A DNA stretch of 34,549 bases from Lysobacterales bacterium (GCA_029935455.1 JAOZKI010000019.1:1-34549); one strand, 5' to 3'; counted from the first letter of the stretch, positions 18,475 to 26,769 are shown. The notes: a model not told the origin generated them from the sequence alone. Translations and numbers: made by a program.

Positions 18475-18616
18475 GCATCTGGCCCTGACCCACCAGCAAT
18501 TGGTAGCAGCAAGACACTTGGCCACACTGGGCCGATCGGCACCGCCCAGCACGCCCGATCGCTCGCGCAGCGCAGACATCTGTGCACAGTTTGGGCTGAT
18601 ACCCCTGCCTTCCTGA
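18296..18616 (+). pseudogene. glnE: Out-of-frame C-terminal end of glnE
   Basis: In the +1 frame relative to the glnE reading, NLTGDALKHGAGGLLDIEFL continues the second nucleotidyltransferase domain exactly where the main frame stops making sense (GAGGLLDIEF is the counterpart of GPGGIREIEF in the first domain). It ends with a TGA at 18614-18616. Removing one base near 18295, for example the C between GAA and AAT, restores a single frame. The fragment is about 106 residues and covers the terminal helical part of the adenylyltransferase domain. It has no start signals of its own. Confidence 0.88.
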
Positions 18617-18663
18617 GCCATAAAACGGTAAACTGCGCACTGAAGCAAAGCCGGAGAACGGTC

Positions 18664-18873
18664 GTGGCACACACCACCGACGCCAACAATGACGCGCTGT
18701 CCCCTGCCAACACGCAGCGCAGCTATCAGATCAAAAGAAGCCAGTTACCCCTGTCCTGCCCCTTGCCCGAGCAGAAACTATGGAACTCGCACCCGCGCGT
18801 GTTTCTGCCCATCGACGAGACGGGGGAGGCGCTTTGCCCCTACTGCGGCACCCATTACGTCCTCGTTGACTGA
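18664..18873 (+). CDS. Small zf-CHCC zinc-finger domain protein
   Basis: A 69-residue protein with the zf-CHCC pattern Cys32, His43 (SHPRVFLPI), Cys58 and Cys61 (CPYCGTHYVL). The same fold forms the C-terminus of the mitochondrial complex I subunit NDUFS6. Bacterial members commonly sit near glnE and LPS core genes, as here, but their role is unproven. The start is a GTG with GGAG at 18653-18656, seven bases upstream. The next gene begins 20 bases after its stop, so it likely leads the glycosyltransferase/ligase operon. Confidence 0.92.
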   Translation: MAHTTDANNDALSPANTQRSYQIKRSQLPLSCPLPEQKLWNSHPRVFLPIDETGEALCPYCGTHYVLVD

Positions 18874-18893
18874 AACGGCCAGCGAAGCAGCCC

Positions 18894-20018
18894 ATGCACG
18901 TCGTGCAGGCCCTTGCCGCTCTTAGCGTTGGCGGGTCCGAATTCGTCGCTACAGAACTGACCGAGCATCTCCGCGCCAGCGGCGCAACGGTAACCGTGCT
19001 TGCAGCACCGGGGCCCCTGAGCGAGCGGATCGAGGCGGTTGGCGCTGAAACCCTGCCCTGGCCGGTCAATCGCAAACGTCTGGGTACCTTGCGCTACATC
19101 GGCCAACTGCGGCGCTGGCTGCTGGAACATCAGCCGGATCTGATCCATGTACATTCGCGCTTACCCGCCCTGCTGGTTCATCAGGCGCTGAAAAAGATAC
19201 CCCGGCCCCAGCGGCCACTGCTGGTCACCAGCATGCACGGGCACTACTCGGTCAGCCGCTATTCCTCCCTCATGGCCAGGGGTGACGCGGTGATTGCCGT
19301 TTCGGAGGCCATCAAGGCTTATACACTGCACAACTACCAGGTTGAACCGGCGCGGGTACACGTGATTCACGGCGGCGCGAGTCCTGAGGCCTTTCCGTTC
19401 GGCTATCGTCCATCGGAAGCATGGATGCGCGCAACGCTGGCCGAGTTTCCCGAGCTGCGCGGCAAGCGCTGGCTGTGCCTGCCCGGCCGCCTGTCACGCT
19501 ACAAAGGGCACGCTGACTTTATTGAGCTGCTGTCATCCCTGAAGGACAGTCACCCAGATGCCCATGGCATTGTTCTCGGCGCCGGCCGGCCTGGCTCCCG
19601 CTATTTCGATGAACTGGTGGGTCTGGCCATTCAGGGCAAACTACGTGACCGGCTCACCTTTACCGGTGAGCGCCGCGACATCCGTGAATGGATGGCAGCA
19701 TCCGAACTGGTCTTCAACCTTTGCGCAGATCCGCCTGAGGCTTTTGGACGCACAGTCCTGGAAGCCCTCTATCTGGGCCGGCCGGTGGTCGCCTGGAACC
19801 ATGGTGGTGTGGCGGAAATCCTCCAGCGCCTGTATCCGTTTGGGGCCGTACCTGCGGGCAACCTGGCGGCATTGCGCGCCCAAACCATAACCTTTCTGCA
19901 CCAGGCGCCCCCGGTTGAATCCACCACCGCGTTTTCCCTGCAGCACTCCATGCAGCAGACCGTTGACCTTTACCAGTCCCTGCTCAGGCTGAGGCAGGGC
20001 GAGGATGGCAAGGCATGA
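18894..20018 (+). CDS. Glycosyltransferase family 4 (GT-B), LPS core type
   Basis: A 374-residue GT-B enzyme. The N-terminus ends its first strand in the glycine loop LSVGGSEF, binding the acceptor; IHVHSRLPALL lies at the end of the N-terminal domain. The C-terminal domain has LPGRLSRYKGH and the E-x7-E motif (EAFGRTVLE) that holds the nucleotide-sugar donor. It would transfer a sugar to the LPS core or a surface glycan on the cytoplasmic face. Its stop overlaps the start of the O-antigen ligase-like gene (ATGA at 20015-20018), which supports a shared pathway. The sugar specificity cannot be read from sequence. Confidence 0.92.
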   Translation: MHVVQALAALSVGGSEFVATELTEHLRASGATVTVLAAPGPLSERIEAVGAETLPWPVNRKRLGTLRYIGQLRRWLLEHQPDLIHVHSRLPALLVHQALKKIPRPQRPLLVTSMHGHYSVSRYSSLMARGDAVIAVSEAIKAYTLHNYQVEPARVHVIHGGASPEAFPFGYRPSEAWMRATLAEFPELRGKRWLCLPGRLSRYKGHADFIELLSSLKDSHPDAHGIVLGAGRPGSRYFDELVGLAIQGKLRDRLTFTGERRDIREWMAASELVFNLCADPPEAFGRTVLEALYLGRPVVAWNHGGVAEILQRLYPFGAVPAGNLAALRAQTITFLHQAPPVESTTAFSLQHSMQQTVDLYQSLLRLRQGEDGKA

Positions 20019-21289
20019 AAGTATTGATTCGCAAGCTGCAACAGGAGTGGCCCGCCTGGGTCGCCATTGCCTTTATCGCTTTGCTACCCTTTAATCGCTC
20101 GGGACTGGCGCTGGCCGTATTCGTGCTGGCTTTTCCTTTCCTGTGGCGGTCACCGGTTCACGGCGATCGGACCCGGCAACTGTTCGCCTGGATGCTGCCG
20201 CTGTTCCTGTGCTTTTGGGTACCCATGGTGCTATCCAGCTTCGATTCCTATGACCCGGGCAAAAGTTGGTCCCAGAGTCTCGTTAACCTGCGCTTTCTTC
20301 TTGCTGCTGTCTCTATGGGCGTGCTGCTACATCCGCGGTCTCTGCGCGATCGGGTGTTGATGGGTGCCGCCTTGATTCTTCTGTTCTGGGCCATTGACGG
20401 CTTCATACAGCTGATCTTTGGCTACGATCTCTTCGGCATCCCGATTCATGGGGAGCGTTTGAACGCGCTGTTTTTCAAGAAGTACCAGTTCTATGGCCCG
20501 GTCATGGCCATGTTGTCACCACTGCTGCTTGAGTATGCCCGCCGCCGTTGGAATGGCTGGGCCTGGGCCATGACTTTTGCCTTGGTACTCGGTGCCGTGC
20601 TGATCGCCGGTATGCGCTCTGGCTGGGTGGCCATTGCTATGGTGATCGGGGTCTATGCGGTGCTTATGCTGCGCCGCGAGAACCGAGGCCTGCGGCGCGT
20701 CACCATGGCCGTTCCCGCACTGCTTATGCTCGTGGTGGCATTAAGCTATGCGGCCTCACCCATCTTTCAGCAGCGTGTGGCTACCACGCTGGAGTTGACG
20801 CAGGGGACAGAAGCGGCACTGAACGTGGCCTCATCCAACCGGGTACCCATCTTTACGAATGCCTGGTCTATGTACCGGGACCATCCCATCAATGGTGTTG
20901 GCGTACGCGCATTTCCAGCGGCCTATCTGGAATACGCGGAACCCGACGATCCGCACGTGGCAGCGCTCGGCGGCACACGCGGGGCCCGGCATGCGCATAA
21001 CGTGGTGCTGGAGCTTATGGCGGATATGGGCACCATCGGCTTACTGGCCGGTATCGCCGGCGCTGTGCTGGGCTGGCGTCGTTGGCGCGGCATGCGCCCT
21101 GACCAGAAACAGGATGCGTTTCCCTTTGTGCTGGCGCTGGCGCTGGTGCTATTTCCGGTGAATACGCACTTCGCGCTCTATGGAACCTATATTTCGACGC
21201 TGATCTGGTTTTTGGTCGGTCTGTGGGCCTCCGTCATCGAGCCCGGCAGCAGACAGCCCCCCCGGACCGAGCAGGCTTCGGAAAACTAG
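20015..21289 (+). CDS. O-antigen ligase (WaaL/Wzy_C) family membrane protein
   Basis: A 424-residue inner-membrane protein with about eleven or twelve hydrophobic segments. Residues 335-350 approximately carry RHAHNVVLELMADMG, the H-x-H-N motif of the large periplasmic loop whose histidine is essential in WaaL; GMRSGWVAIA supplies the conserved arginine after an earlier helix. Such enzymes move an undecaprenyl-linked glycan to the lipid A core, or polymerise O-units. Family members include both ligases and polymerases, so ligase is likely but not certain. It is translationally coupled to the GT4 gene and meets the FkbM gene tail to tail with a four-base overlap. Confidence 0.88.
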   Translation: MKVLIRKLQQEWPAWVAIAFIALLPFNRSGLALAVFVLAFPFLWRSPVHGDRTRQLFAWMLPLFLCFWVPMVLSSFDSYDPGKSWSQSLVNLRFLLAAVSMGVLLHPRSLRDRVLMGAALILLFWAIDGFIQLIFGYDLFGIPIHGERLNALFFKKYQFYGPVMAMLSPLLLEYARRRWNGWAWAMTFALVLGAVLIAGMRSGWVAIAMVIGVYAVLMLRRENRGLRRVTMAVPALLMLVVALSYAASPIFQQRVATTLELTQGTEAALNVASSNRVPIFTNAWSMYRDHPINGVGVRAFPAAYLEYAEPDDPHVAALGGTRGARHAHNVVLELMADMGTIGLLAGIAGAVLGWRRWRGMRPDQKQDAFPFVLALALVLFPVNTHFALYGTYISTLIWFLVGLWASVIEPGSRQPPRTEQASEN

Positions 21290-22080
21290 CGCGTCCACAG
21301 CGTGTCACACTGCTGTTGCCGTGCTGCCAGCTGCGCAACAGAGGCCTGTTGCCAGGCCCCATCAAGGTACAAGGACGGCCTAAAACCTGCGGCCTGCAAC
21401 TGATACAGCATGGCTCTGGCAGCTTCCGGCCGGTGTAACTCCGGCGAGAACTCCAACATGAGCGCACGCGTACGCTGCAGGGCCTTGCGGGCGCCAGCCA
21501 GCACCGCCGGTTCATGGCCTTCCACATCCAGTTTCAAAATCCAGATAGGGCTCTGGTCGCAGCCCCGCGTGGCAAGGTAACCATCCAGCGTTCTTACGGC
21601 TACGCGGGTGCTGCGCGAGGCGCTGACCAGTGGCTCCAGCGAGTGCTTGCCCAAATTCTTCCTGCCATGCTGGTAGAGCGTGGCCCGGCCATCCTCCGCA
21701 CCCAGCGCCGACGCTGACACCTCGGCACTGTCAATGTCGTTGCGCTTGAGATTACGTCTTAGCAGCGCCTGGTTGACCGGGTCCGGCTCGAAGCCATGCA
21801 CCTGCAAACGCCCGGCGCTCAGCCGGTGGAATAGCACGCTGTACCAGCCAATATTGGCGCCCACATCAAGCGCCAACGCGCCTTCTTCCGGTGCGATTTG
21901 TGCTTCCAGCCACTGCAGATACCAGGGCTCATGCACCTGATATTTGTAAATCCGCCGACCGACATCGTCCGGAACGTGGACCTCTAGTTGCATACCCAGC
22001 GGTAAATTTCGGGCCAGCAACTTCCGCTTGCGTAACACCCCTCGGTGCCAGCCGTATGCCAGCTGGCGCGCCAGGCTCAT
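21286..22080 (-). CDS. FkbM family methyltransferase
   Basis: A 264-residue SAM-dependent methyltransferase. The SAM site LDVGANIGWYS is at residues 71-81, followed by GFEPDP (acidic residue binding the ribose), and ILKLDVEGHEPAVL is the family's second signature. The N-terminal 60 residues are basic. FkbM enzymes O-methylate sugars or polyketides; next to LPS genes it may methylate a core or O-chain sugar, which is inference. Its start overlaps the stop of the LpxL-type gene by four bases (ATGA), so the two form one minus-strand operon. Confidence 0.92.
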   Translation of the reverse strand: MSLARQLAYGWHRGVLRKRKLLARNLPLGMQLEVHVPDDVGRRIYKYQVHEPWYLQWLEAQIAPEEGALALDVGANIGWYSVLFHRLSAGRLQVHGFEPDPVNQALLRRNLKRNDIDSAEVSASALGAEDGRATLYQHGRKNLGKHSLEPLVSASRSTRVAVRTLDGYLATRGCDQSPIWILKLDVEGHEPAVLAGARKALQRTRALMLEFSPELHRPEAARAMLYQLQAAGFRPSLYLDGAWQQASVAQLAARQQQCDTLWTR

Positions 22081-23039
22081 GGCTTGTCTCCCCCCGAAGG
22101 GCGCGCATCCCGTCCATAGAAATCAGGTTCACCCTCCGGGCGGGTCTTAAAGCGACGATGAATCCACCAGTACTGTTCCGGTGCCTCACGAATCTGGGCT
22201 TCCAACAGATCATTGATGCGGGCCAGATCCGCCTCCGGGTCAGGACCGGGAAATTGCTCCAACACCGGGCTGATCACCACCTCGTACACATTTTCTTCGG
22301 GCACATAGCGCGGCATCATGGTGACCACGTCACATTGAGCCATACGGGGTAGACGGTGGGTGGCCAGCAAGGTGGCCGCCTGCACGCCGAAGAACGGTAC
22401 AAAGAGACTCTGCTGCGGCCCAAAGTCCTGATCTGGCGCATACCAGACCAGATCACCCCGACGCAGCGCCCGCACCGCACCCAGCATGTCGCGCTTGCTG
22501 ATCATGCCGCTGGCATAATGTCGTCGGCCGCGATTCTGGTACCACTCCAGCACGGGATTGCCCAGGGGACGATAGATACCCAGGCCTGGAAACTGCGTGC
22601 CAAAAAGGCAGGCACCCAGCTCAAGACTGGTCACATGCGCCGTAATCACCAGCACGCCACGCCCGGTCTCCCGCTGGGCGCGCATCGCCTCCTGACCACG
22701 CACTCGAACGAAGGACTGCAGCTTGTCCGGATGGCCACTCCAACTCCAGGCCAACTCCACCAGCATGCGCGCCAGGGCCCTGAAGCAGCCGCGCAGGATG
22801 CGGTCACGCTCCGACGCTGACTGCTCTGGCAAGCAGGCAGCCAGATTGCGTTCCGCAATGCGCCGACGCCCCGCAAGAAACAGACGTAGCAGGGGGCCCA
22901 GGGGGGCAACCAGCAACAGGCCCAGTCGGCGCGGTAATCGCCCCAGCAGCCATAAGGCCAGCACCGCCAGCCAACCAGGCCAGTGACGGGGCGCAAAACT
23001 GGGGCGCTGCAGTTGTGCTGGTTTCCAGTGATCTTTCAT
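22077..23039 (-). CDS. Lipid A acyltransferase (LpxL/HtrB family)
   Basis: A 320-residue lysophospholipid-acyltransferase-type enzyme adding a secondary acyl chain to Kdo2-lipid A at the inner membrane. After a short polar N-terminus comes a hydrophobic segment (LAVLALWLLGRLPRRLG), then H135-V-T-S-L-E140, the HX4(D/E) catalytic dyad, and further on DQDFG and WIHRRFKTRP, typical of late acyltransferases. I chose the ATG at 23037-23039 because the protein then matches LpxL length; the longer frame would add 31 residues without family similarity. LpxL, LpxM and LpxP cannot be told apart by eye. It is divergent from waaA, whose product makes its substrate. Confidence 0.93.
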   Translation of the reverse strand: MKDHWKPAQLQRPSFAPRHWPGWLAVLALWLLGRLPRRLGLLLVAPLGPLLRLFLAGRRRIAERNLAACLPEQSASERDRILRGCFRALARMLVELAWSWSGHPDKLQSFVRVRGQEAMRAQRETGRGVLVITAHVTSLELGACLFGTQFPGLGIYRPLGNPVLEWYQNRGRRHYASGMISKRDMLGAVRALRRGDLVWYAPDQDFGPQQSLFVPFFGVQAATLLATHRLPRMAQCDVVTMMPRYVPEENVYEVVISPVLEQFPGPDPEADLARINDLLEAQIREAPEQYWWIHRRFKTRPEGEPDFYGRDARPSGGDKP

Positions 23040-23099
23040 AACGCCATTGTGGCCCGTGAAGGGCTCGCATCCAAGAGGGTCGGGCTGCTCGGCTGCGCT

Positions 23100-23108
23100 T
23101 GCTATACT
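23100..23108 (+). promoter_or_regulatory. Extended -10 promoter of waaA
   Basis: TGC-TATACT is an extended -10 element (five of six matches plus the TG). Transcription would start near 23115, 20 bases before the ATG, leaving the GGAG ribosome-binding site at 23126-23129 in the leader. Confidence 0.5.
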
Positions 23109-23134
23109 GGCCGCGCGGCAGTTTTGGAGCACCC

Positions 23135-24409
23135 ATGCGACAGCTTTACTCCCTACTGATGCTCCTGCTTACGCCGGTGAGCCTGTGTTATTTTGCCCTC
23201 CGCGGCTTACGCGATCGGCGCTACTGGCGGCACTGGGGTGAGCGCCTGGGTGTGGTTACGGTCAAAGGGCCCGTCGCTTTTCATATTCATGCGGCATCGC
23301 TGGGTGAGGTTAATGCGGCCGGGCCACTCGTGAACGCCCTGCTGGAACAAACACCTGCGCCAGACCTGCTGCTCACCACCTTTACCCCCACCGGGCGTCA
23401 GCGGGCACGGGAACTGTTCGGCACGCGCATAGGACTGAGCTATCTGCCGTTGGATTTACCCTTGATAGCCGCCCGCTTTTTGCGCACGCTCCAACCGGCA
23501 GCGATCGTCGTGGTTGAGACCGAGATCTGGCCCAACCTTTATGCCGCTGCAGCACGAGCCAACACGCCGCTGATCATTAGTAACGCACGCCTATCCCAGG
23601 CCTCCCTACGTGCCTACCGCCGCTGTCGACGCCTGATCGCCCCGGCGCTGCGCAGCACGCGCCAAATTCTGGCTCAGAGCGACGCTGACGCTCAGCGTTA
23701 CATTCAGTGCGGTGCCGACCCGGCCCGGGTAAGCAATGCCGGCAATCTGAAGTTTGATATCCGGGTGCCTGCGAGCCTGTTGGAAACAGGGGAGTTGCTG
23801 CGCTCAGCCTGGGGCGTGCAGCGCCCGGTGTTGGTCGCGGGCAGTACTCATGAGGCCGACGAGCAGGTGATGCTTGCGGCGTTTCAGCAGGTGCTGGAAC
23901 GCCATCCGGCAGCGCTGCTGGTGCTGGCACCAAGACACCCGGAACGCTTTGCGCGGGCCGAACAGCTGGTGCTTGAGCACAAACTCACCGTGAAGCGCCG
24001 AAGCGACAGCCGACTGCCAGGTGCGGAGACGCAGTGTCTGCTTATCGACAGTATGGGCGAACTGCTGGATTACTATGCCGCTGCGGATATTGCATTTGTG
24101 GGGGGCACTATCGCTGACATCGGGGGACACAACCTGCTGGAACCGGCGGCGCTGGCAAAACCGGTATTGTTTGGGCCACATACGGCCCACGTAAAAGACA
24201 TCGCGACCCGCTTGCTGGAGAGCGGCGCCGCCAGGCAGGTGCTGACAAGCCGGGACGTATTGGCCGCCGTGGACCAGCTGTTCGCTCACCCGGCGACCCG
24301 GGATCGGATGGGTCAGGCGGGGCTGCGGCTGCTGGAAGAGGGCCGGGGTGCATTGCAAAAATCCGTGCACGCCATCCGGGCGCTAGCAACGGATGGGGCG
24401 GACCACTGA
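23135..24409 (+). CDS. waaA: 3-deoxy-D-manno-octulosonic acid transferase (Kdo transferase)
   Basis: A 424-residue, inner-membrane-anchored GT-B (GT30) enzyme that attaches Kdo from CMP-Kdo to lipid IVA. An N-terminal anchor helix (about residues 5-22) is followed by IHAASLGEVNAA with the catalytic base Glu58. VVVETEIWPNL and SNARLS are family signatures, and GGTIADIGGHNLLEPAALAKPVLFGP is the CMP-Kdo donor site. Length and motifs are normal. Start choice: GGAG at 23126-23129 precedes the ATG at 23135. The gene converges with tolC at a 26-base palindrome. Confidence 0.97.
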   Translation: MRQLYSLLMLLLTPVSLCYFALRGLRDRRYWRHWGERLGVVTVKGPVAFHIHAASLGEVNAAGPLVNALLEQTPAPDLLLTTFTPTGRQRARELFGTRIGLSYLPLDLPLIAARFLRTLQPAAIVVVETEIWPNLYAAAARANTPLIISNARLSQASLRAYRRCRRLIAPALRSTRQILAQSDADAQRYIQCGADPARVSNAGNLKFDIRVPASLLETGELLRSAWGVQRPVLVAGSTHEADEQVMLAAFQQVLERHPAALLVLAPRHPERFARAEQLVLEHKLTVKRRSDSRLPGAETQCLLIDSMGELLDYYAAADIAFVGGTIADIGGHNLLEPAALAKPVLFGPHTAHVKDIATRLLESGAARQVLTSRDVLAAVDQLFAHPATRDRMGQAGLRLLEEGRGALQKSVHAIRALATDGADH

Positions 24410-24412
24410 CCG

Positions 24413-24438
24413 GCCTGGCTGATCATGATCAGCCAGGC
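24413..24438. terminator. Perfect 26-bp palindrome between convergent waaA and tolC, probable bidirectional terminator
   Basis: The sequence from 24413 to 24438 is its own reverse complement (arms GCCTGGCTGATCA and TGATCAGCCAGGC). It lies four bases after the waaA stop and 15 before the tolC stop. RNA from either strand folds into the same hairpin; no T-tract follows, so termination strength is uncertain. Confidence 0.6.
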
Positions 24439-24452
24439 GATAAGTCCGTGTC

Positions 24453-25817
24453 TTATTCGAGGATCGTGTTAACCGCGCGCAGGTCTTCTTCCGAGAGGAT
24501 ACCGCCCGCAAGCTTCAGGCGCAGATGATCCAGGATGTAGGTGTGACGGGCCAGGGAGTTGTCCCGCGATGCACCATAAAAGCGTTGTTCCGCCAGCAGC
24601 ACGTCGACGATGGTACGCGTGCCCACTTCAAAACCAGCCTGTGTGGCTTCCAGCGCGCTATCAGCAGAGCGCAAGGCCTGGCCAAACGCCTGTACCTGCT
24701 CAATTCCCGCAATCACGGCCCGATAGGCATCCCGGGTGTTGCGCACCGTGGTGCGCTGTTGCTGATCCAGATCCATCTGCGTGGCGGACAGCTCATAGCG
24801 CGCCTGGCGAGTACGCGAGGACACGAAGCCGCCCTGGTAAATGGGCACGCGCAAGGTAAGCCCATAGCTCAGATCCTGGTTTTCCAGCGAGGTAATCCCG
24901 ATCGGCAGCTGGTTGTCGTCCCGCAGCAGGAATTCATTGTTGGTGAAATCCGTGTAGCCCGCCGTAAAACGCAGGGTCGGAAAGTGACCGGTCCGCTGCA
25001 GCCGGGCGTTCGCATCGGCCACATCGACCGCGTAGTTGGCAGTGAGCACGCGCGGGTTGTTGATCAGTGCCTGCTGCACCCAGGCTTCAATATCATTTGG
25101 ATCCGGGGTGACCAGCGGCAGTTCCTCCTGCAGCGCGTCCACTTCCTCAAAATACTCACCGGTGAGTTCACGCAGGCCTTCACGGGCATCGGATAGCTGG
25201 TTGCGTGAAACAATGGCCCGCGCCCTTGCGTTGTCATATCCGGCGCGCGACTCGTAGACATCGGTGATGGCCGTCAGCCCTACTTCGAACTTCTGCTCGG
25301 CCTGTTCAAATTGCCGTTGCAGAGCCAGTTCCTCAGCTTCGGAAAACACCACGCGATCGCTGGTGGTCAGGACCTCAAAGTAGGCCACCGCCACGCGCAC
25401 GAGGAAATCCTGATAGGCCGCCTGGTAGATGGCATCGCCTTGCTGCACCTGACCGCGGGCCAGATCCAGCGTCTCGAAGTTGGCCTGATCATAGATCACC
25501 TGGTCCAGACCCAGGCCCCAGTTATCCGTATCAGCATCCTGATCAGATACCTGAACCCCATTGATAGAGGTTTTTGAGTTACCGCGGTTCAGCCCGGCCG
25601 AGCCGGACAGTTGCGGCAGAAAATTGGCATAGGCCTGTCGTTCCGTTTCACCGCTCGCGTCGCGCCGAAAGCCAGCCGCTTGCAAGATGGGATCGTTCTT
25701 TAACGCCAGATCATGCACGCCAATGAGGTCGACCGCCGTGGCGTGATTGCTGCCAAATACGCTGGCAAAGGCAATCGCGCAGACAAAATAAGGTCCCGGT
25801 TTAAGAAGGCTAGCCAT
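24453..25817 (-). CDS. tolC: TolC-family outer-membrane channel protein
   Basis: A 454-residue outer-membrane efflux protein that would form the trimeric tunnel used by type I secretion and drug efflux. A signal peptide (about 28 residues, ending HATA-VD) precedes two homologous halves. Each has a helical hairpin and beta strands: ALKNDPILQAAGFRRDAS and ALINNPRVLTANYAVDVA are the paired helix starts, and GLGLDQVIYDQANF and LTLRVPIYQGGFV are the paired beta segments. GGAGTGATAC precedes the ATG at 25815-25817. It follows a methyltransferase gene after 17 bases, probably in one transcript. It is the only channel in the window and may serve both exporters encoded nearby. Confidence 0.95.
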   Translation of the reverse strand: MASLLKPGPYFVCAIAFASVFGSNHATAVDLIGVHDLALKNDPILQAAGFRRDASGETERQAYANFLPQLSGSAGLNRGNSKTSINGVQVSDQDADTDNWGLGLDQVIYDQANFETLDLARGQVQQGDAIYQAAYQDFLVRVAVAYFEVLTTSDRVVFSEAEELALQRQFEQAEQKFEVGLTAITDVYESRAGYDNARARAIVSRNQLSDAREGLRELTGEYFEEVDALQEELPLVTPDPNDIEAWVQQALINNPRVLTANYAVDVADANARLQRTGHFPTLRFTAGYTDFTNNEFLLRDDNQLPIGITSLENQDLSYGLTLRVPIYQGGFVSSRTRQARYELSATQMDLDQQQRTTVRNTRDAYRAVIAGIEQVQAFGQALRSADSALEATQAGFEVGTRTIVDVLLAEQRFYGASRDNSLARHTYILDHLRLKLAGGILSEEDLRAVNTILE

Positions 25818-25834
25818 GTATCACTCCAGTGTTT

Positions 25835-26494
25835 TTAGAACTCAAACTCGGGGGCTGTTTCCGCATTGACCAGCGCCGGGAGGTCCGTTTCAAACAGACA
25901 TTCACGGCGCCACTCGGTCGCGTTCAGGCGAGTAAACAGCCATGCTTCCATGGCCGGGGACTCCCCGACAATGCAGAACAGGCGGCCACCAGGATTGACC
26001 CAGCCCATAAAGGCTTCGGGCAGACAAGGTACGGAACCGGTCACCACGACCACGTCCTGCGCCTGCTCTGGCTGCCAACCGCTCATCACATCACCCGTAA
26101 AGAGCTCTACGTTATTAATGCCCTTTTCGCCCAGCAGCTCACGTGCTCGCTGAGTAAAGGATTCGTGTATATCGACACTCACCACTTGCTTGGCCAGCTG
26201 AGCCAGACAAGCCGTGACAAAACCGCTGCCGGTGCCGATTTCCAGCACCGTTTCTTCGGGCTGGATGTCAACAGCCTGCAACAGTCGTCCTTCGACAATG
26301 GGCTTCATCATGACCTCGTCATGATCCAGCGGCACATGCAGGTCCGCAAAAGCCATTTTGCGATAGCGAACCGGCACGAAATCCTCGCGCTGAATGGACT
26401 CGAACAAAGACAGTACGCGGGCGTCAAGGACTTCCCAAGTACGGACCTGTTGCTCCACCATATTGTGGCGCGCCTGTTCAAAGTTCATTGTCAT
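25835..26494 (-). CDS. Protein-L-isoaspartate O-methyltransferase-like protein (divergent)
   Basis: A 220-residue SAM-dependent methyltransferase. VLEIGTGSGFVTACLA is motif I, VVSVDI the following acidic strand, and PGGRLFCIVG a later core strand. It is PCMT-family by architecture, with the N-terminal MVEQQVRTWEV and a REDFVP segment. The segment where true Pcm enzymes read GQTISQP is instead DHDEVMMKP, so activity on isoaspartyl protein is doubtful. Members of this subgroup often sit beside tolC, as here. The ATG at 26492-26494 was chosen because earlier residues have no family character; AAAGG lies upstream at a loose distance. It is divergent from the sigma factor gene. Confidence 0.85.
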   Translation of the reverse strand: MTMNFEQARHNMVEQQVRTWEVLDARVLSLFESIQREDFVPVRYRKMAFADLHVPLDHDEVMMKPIVEGRLLQAVDIQPEETVLEIGTGSGFVTACLAQLAKQVVSVDIHESFTQRARELLGEKGINNVELFTGDVMSGWQPEQAQDVVVVTGSVPCLPEAFMGWVNPGGRLFCIVGESPAMEAWLFTRLNATEWRRECLFETDLPALVNAETAPEFEF

Positions 26495-26544
26495 AGTGCC
26501 AACACCTTTCGCAGCCTCTAATGGGCTTTTTTTCGGGGCTGCAA

Positions 26545-26573
26545 AGAGTACGCCCTCAGGCCCCATGAGGCAA
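26545..26573 (-). promoter_or_regulatory. Candidate promoter of the methyltransferase-tolC transcript
   Basis: On the minus strand TTGCCT (26568-26573) and TACTCT (26545-26550) are separated by 17 bases. The matches are four and three of six, so this is only suggestive. Confidence 0.28.
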
Positions 26574-26670
26574 CCGAAAGCGTGCCGCCAGCAGGACTTG
26601 GGCCAAAGTGCCATAAGTCACTTTTACGGCTAAACTGGTGCACGCCCCTGCGTTGTCATGCGCGACGCCC

Positions 26671-26696
26671 GGGCGCTGCAAAGCACTGCGGCGCCC
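26671..26696. repeat. Imperfect GC-rich hairpin upstream of the sigma factor
   Basis: GGGCGC (26671-26676) pairs with GCGCCC (26691-26696) and part of the interior also pairs. It lies 15 bases before the candidate ECF promoter. No T-tract is present. Role unknown. Confidence 0.35.
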
Positions 26697-26710
26697 ATGC
26701 GTGTTGTCGA

Positions 26711-26736
26711 GGAACGAGTTTGAAGCAAGTTCGTGA
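26711..26736 (+). promoter_or_regulatory. Candidate ECF-type autoregulated promoter
   Basis: GGAAC (26711-26715) and CGT (26732-26734) are separated by 16 bases, the common layout of ECF sigma promoters (GGAAC, 16-17 bases, CGT). Transcription would start near 26741 and lead into the sigma factor ATG at 26770. Autoregulation is usual for ECF operons, so this probably is the promoter read by its own sigma factor. Confidence 0.5.
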
Positions 26737-26769
26737 AATTCTTGTAAGAAAACCCGTGAAAGTCCGGTC

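Noticed and set aside
25829-26521. 230-residue plus-strand frame opposite the methyltransferase gene
   Set aside because: The minus strand encodes a convincing SAM methyltransferase; the plus frame is low-information.
26495-26769. Possible riboswitch (TPP-like) between the methyltransferase and the sigma factor
   Set aside because: Only short CTGAG-like pieces appear; the conserved TPP core is absent and no thiamine gene is near.
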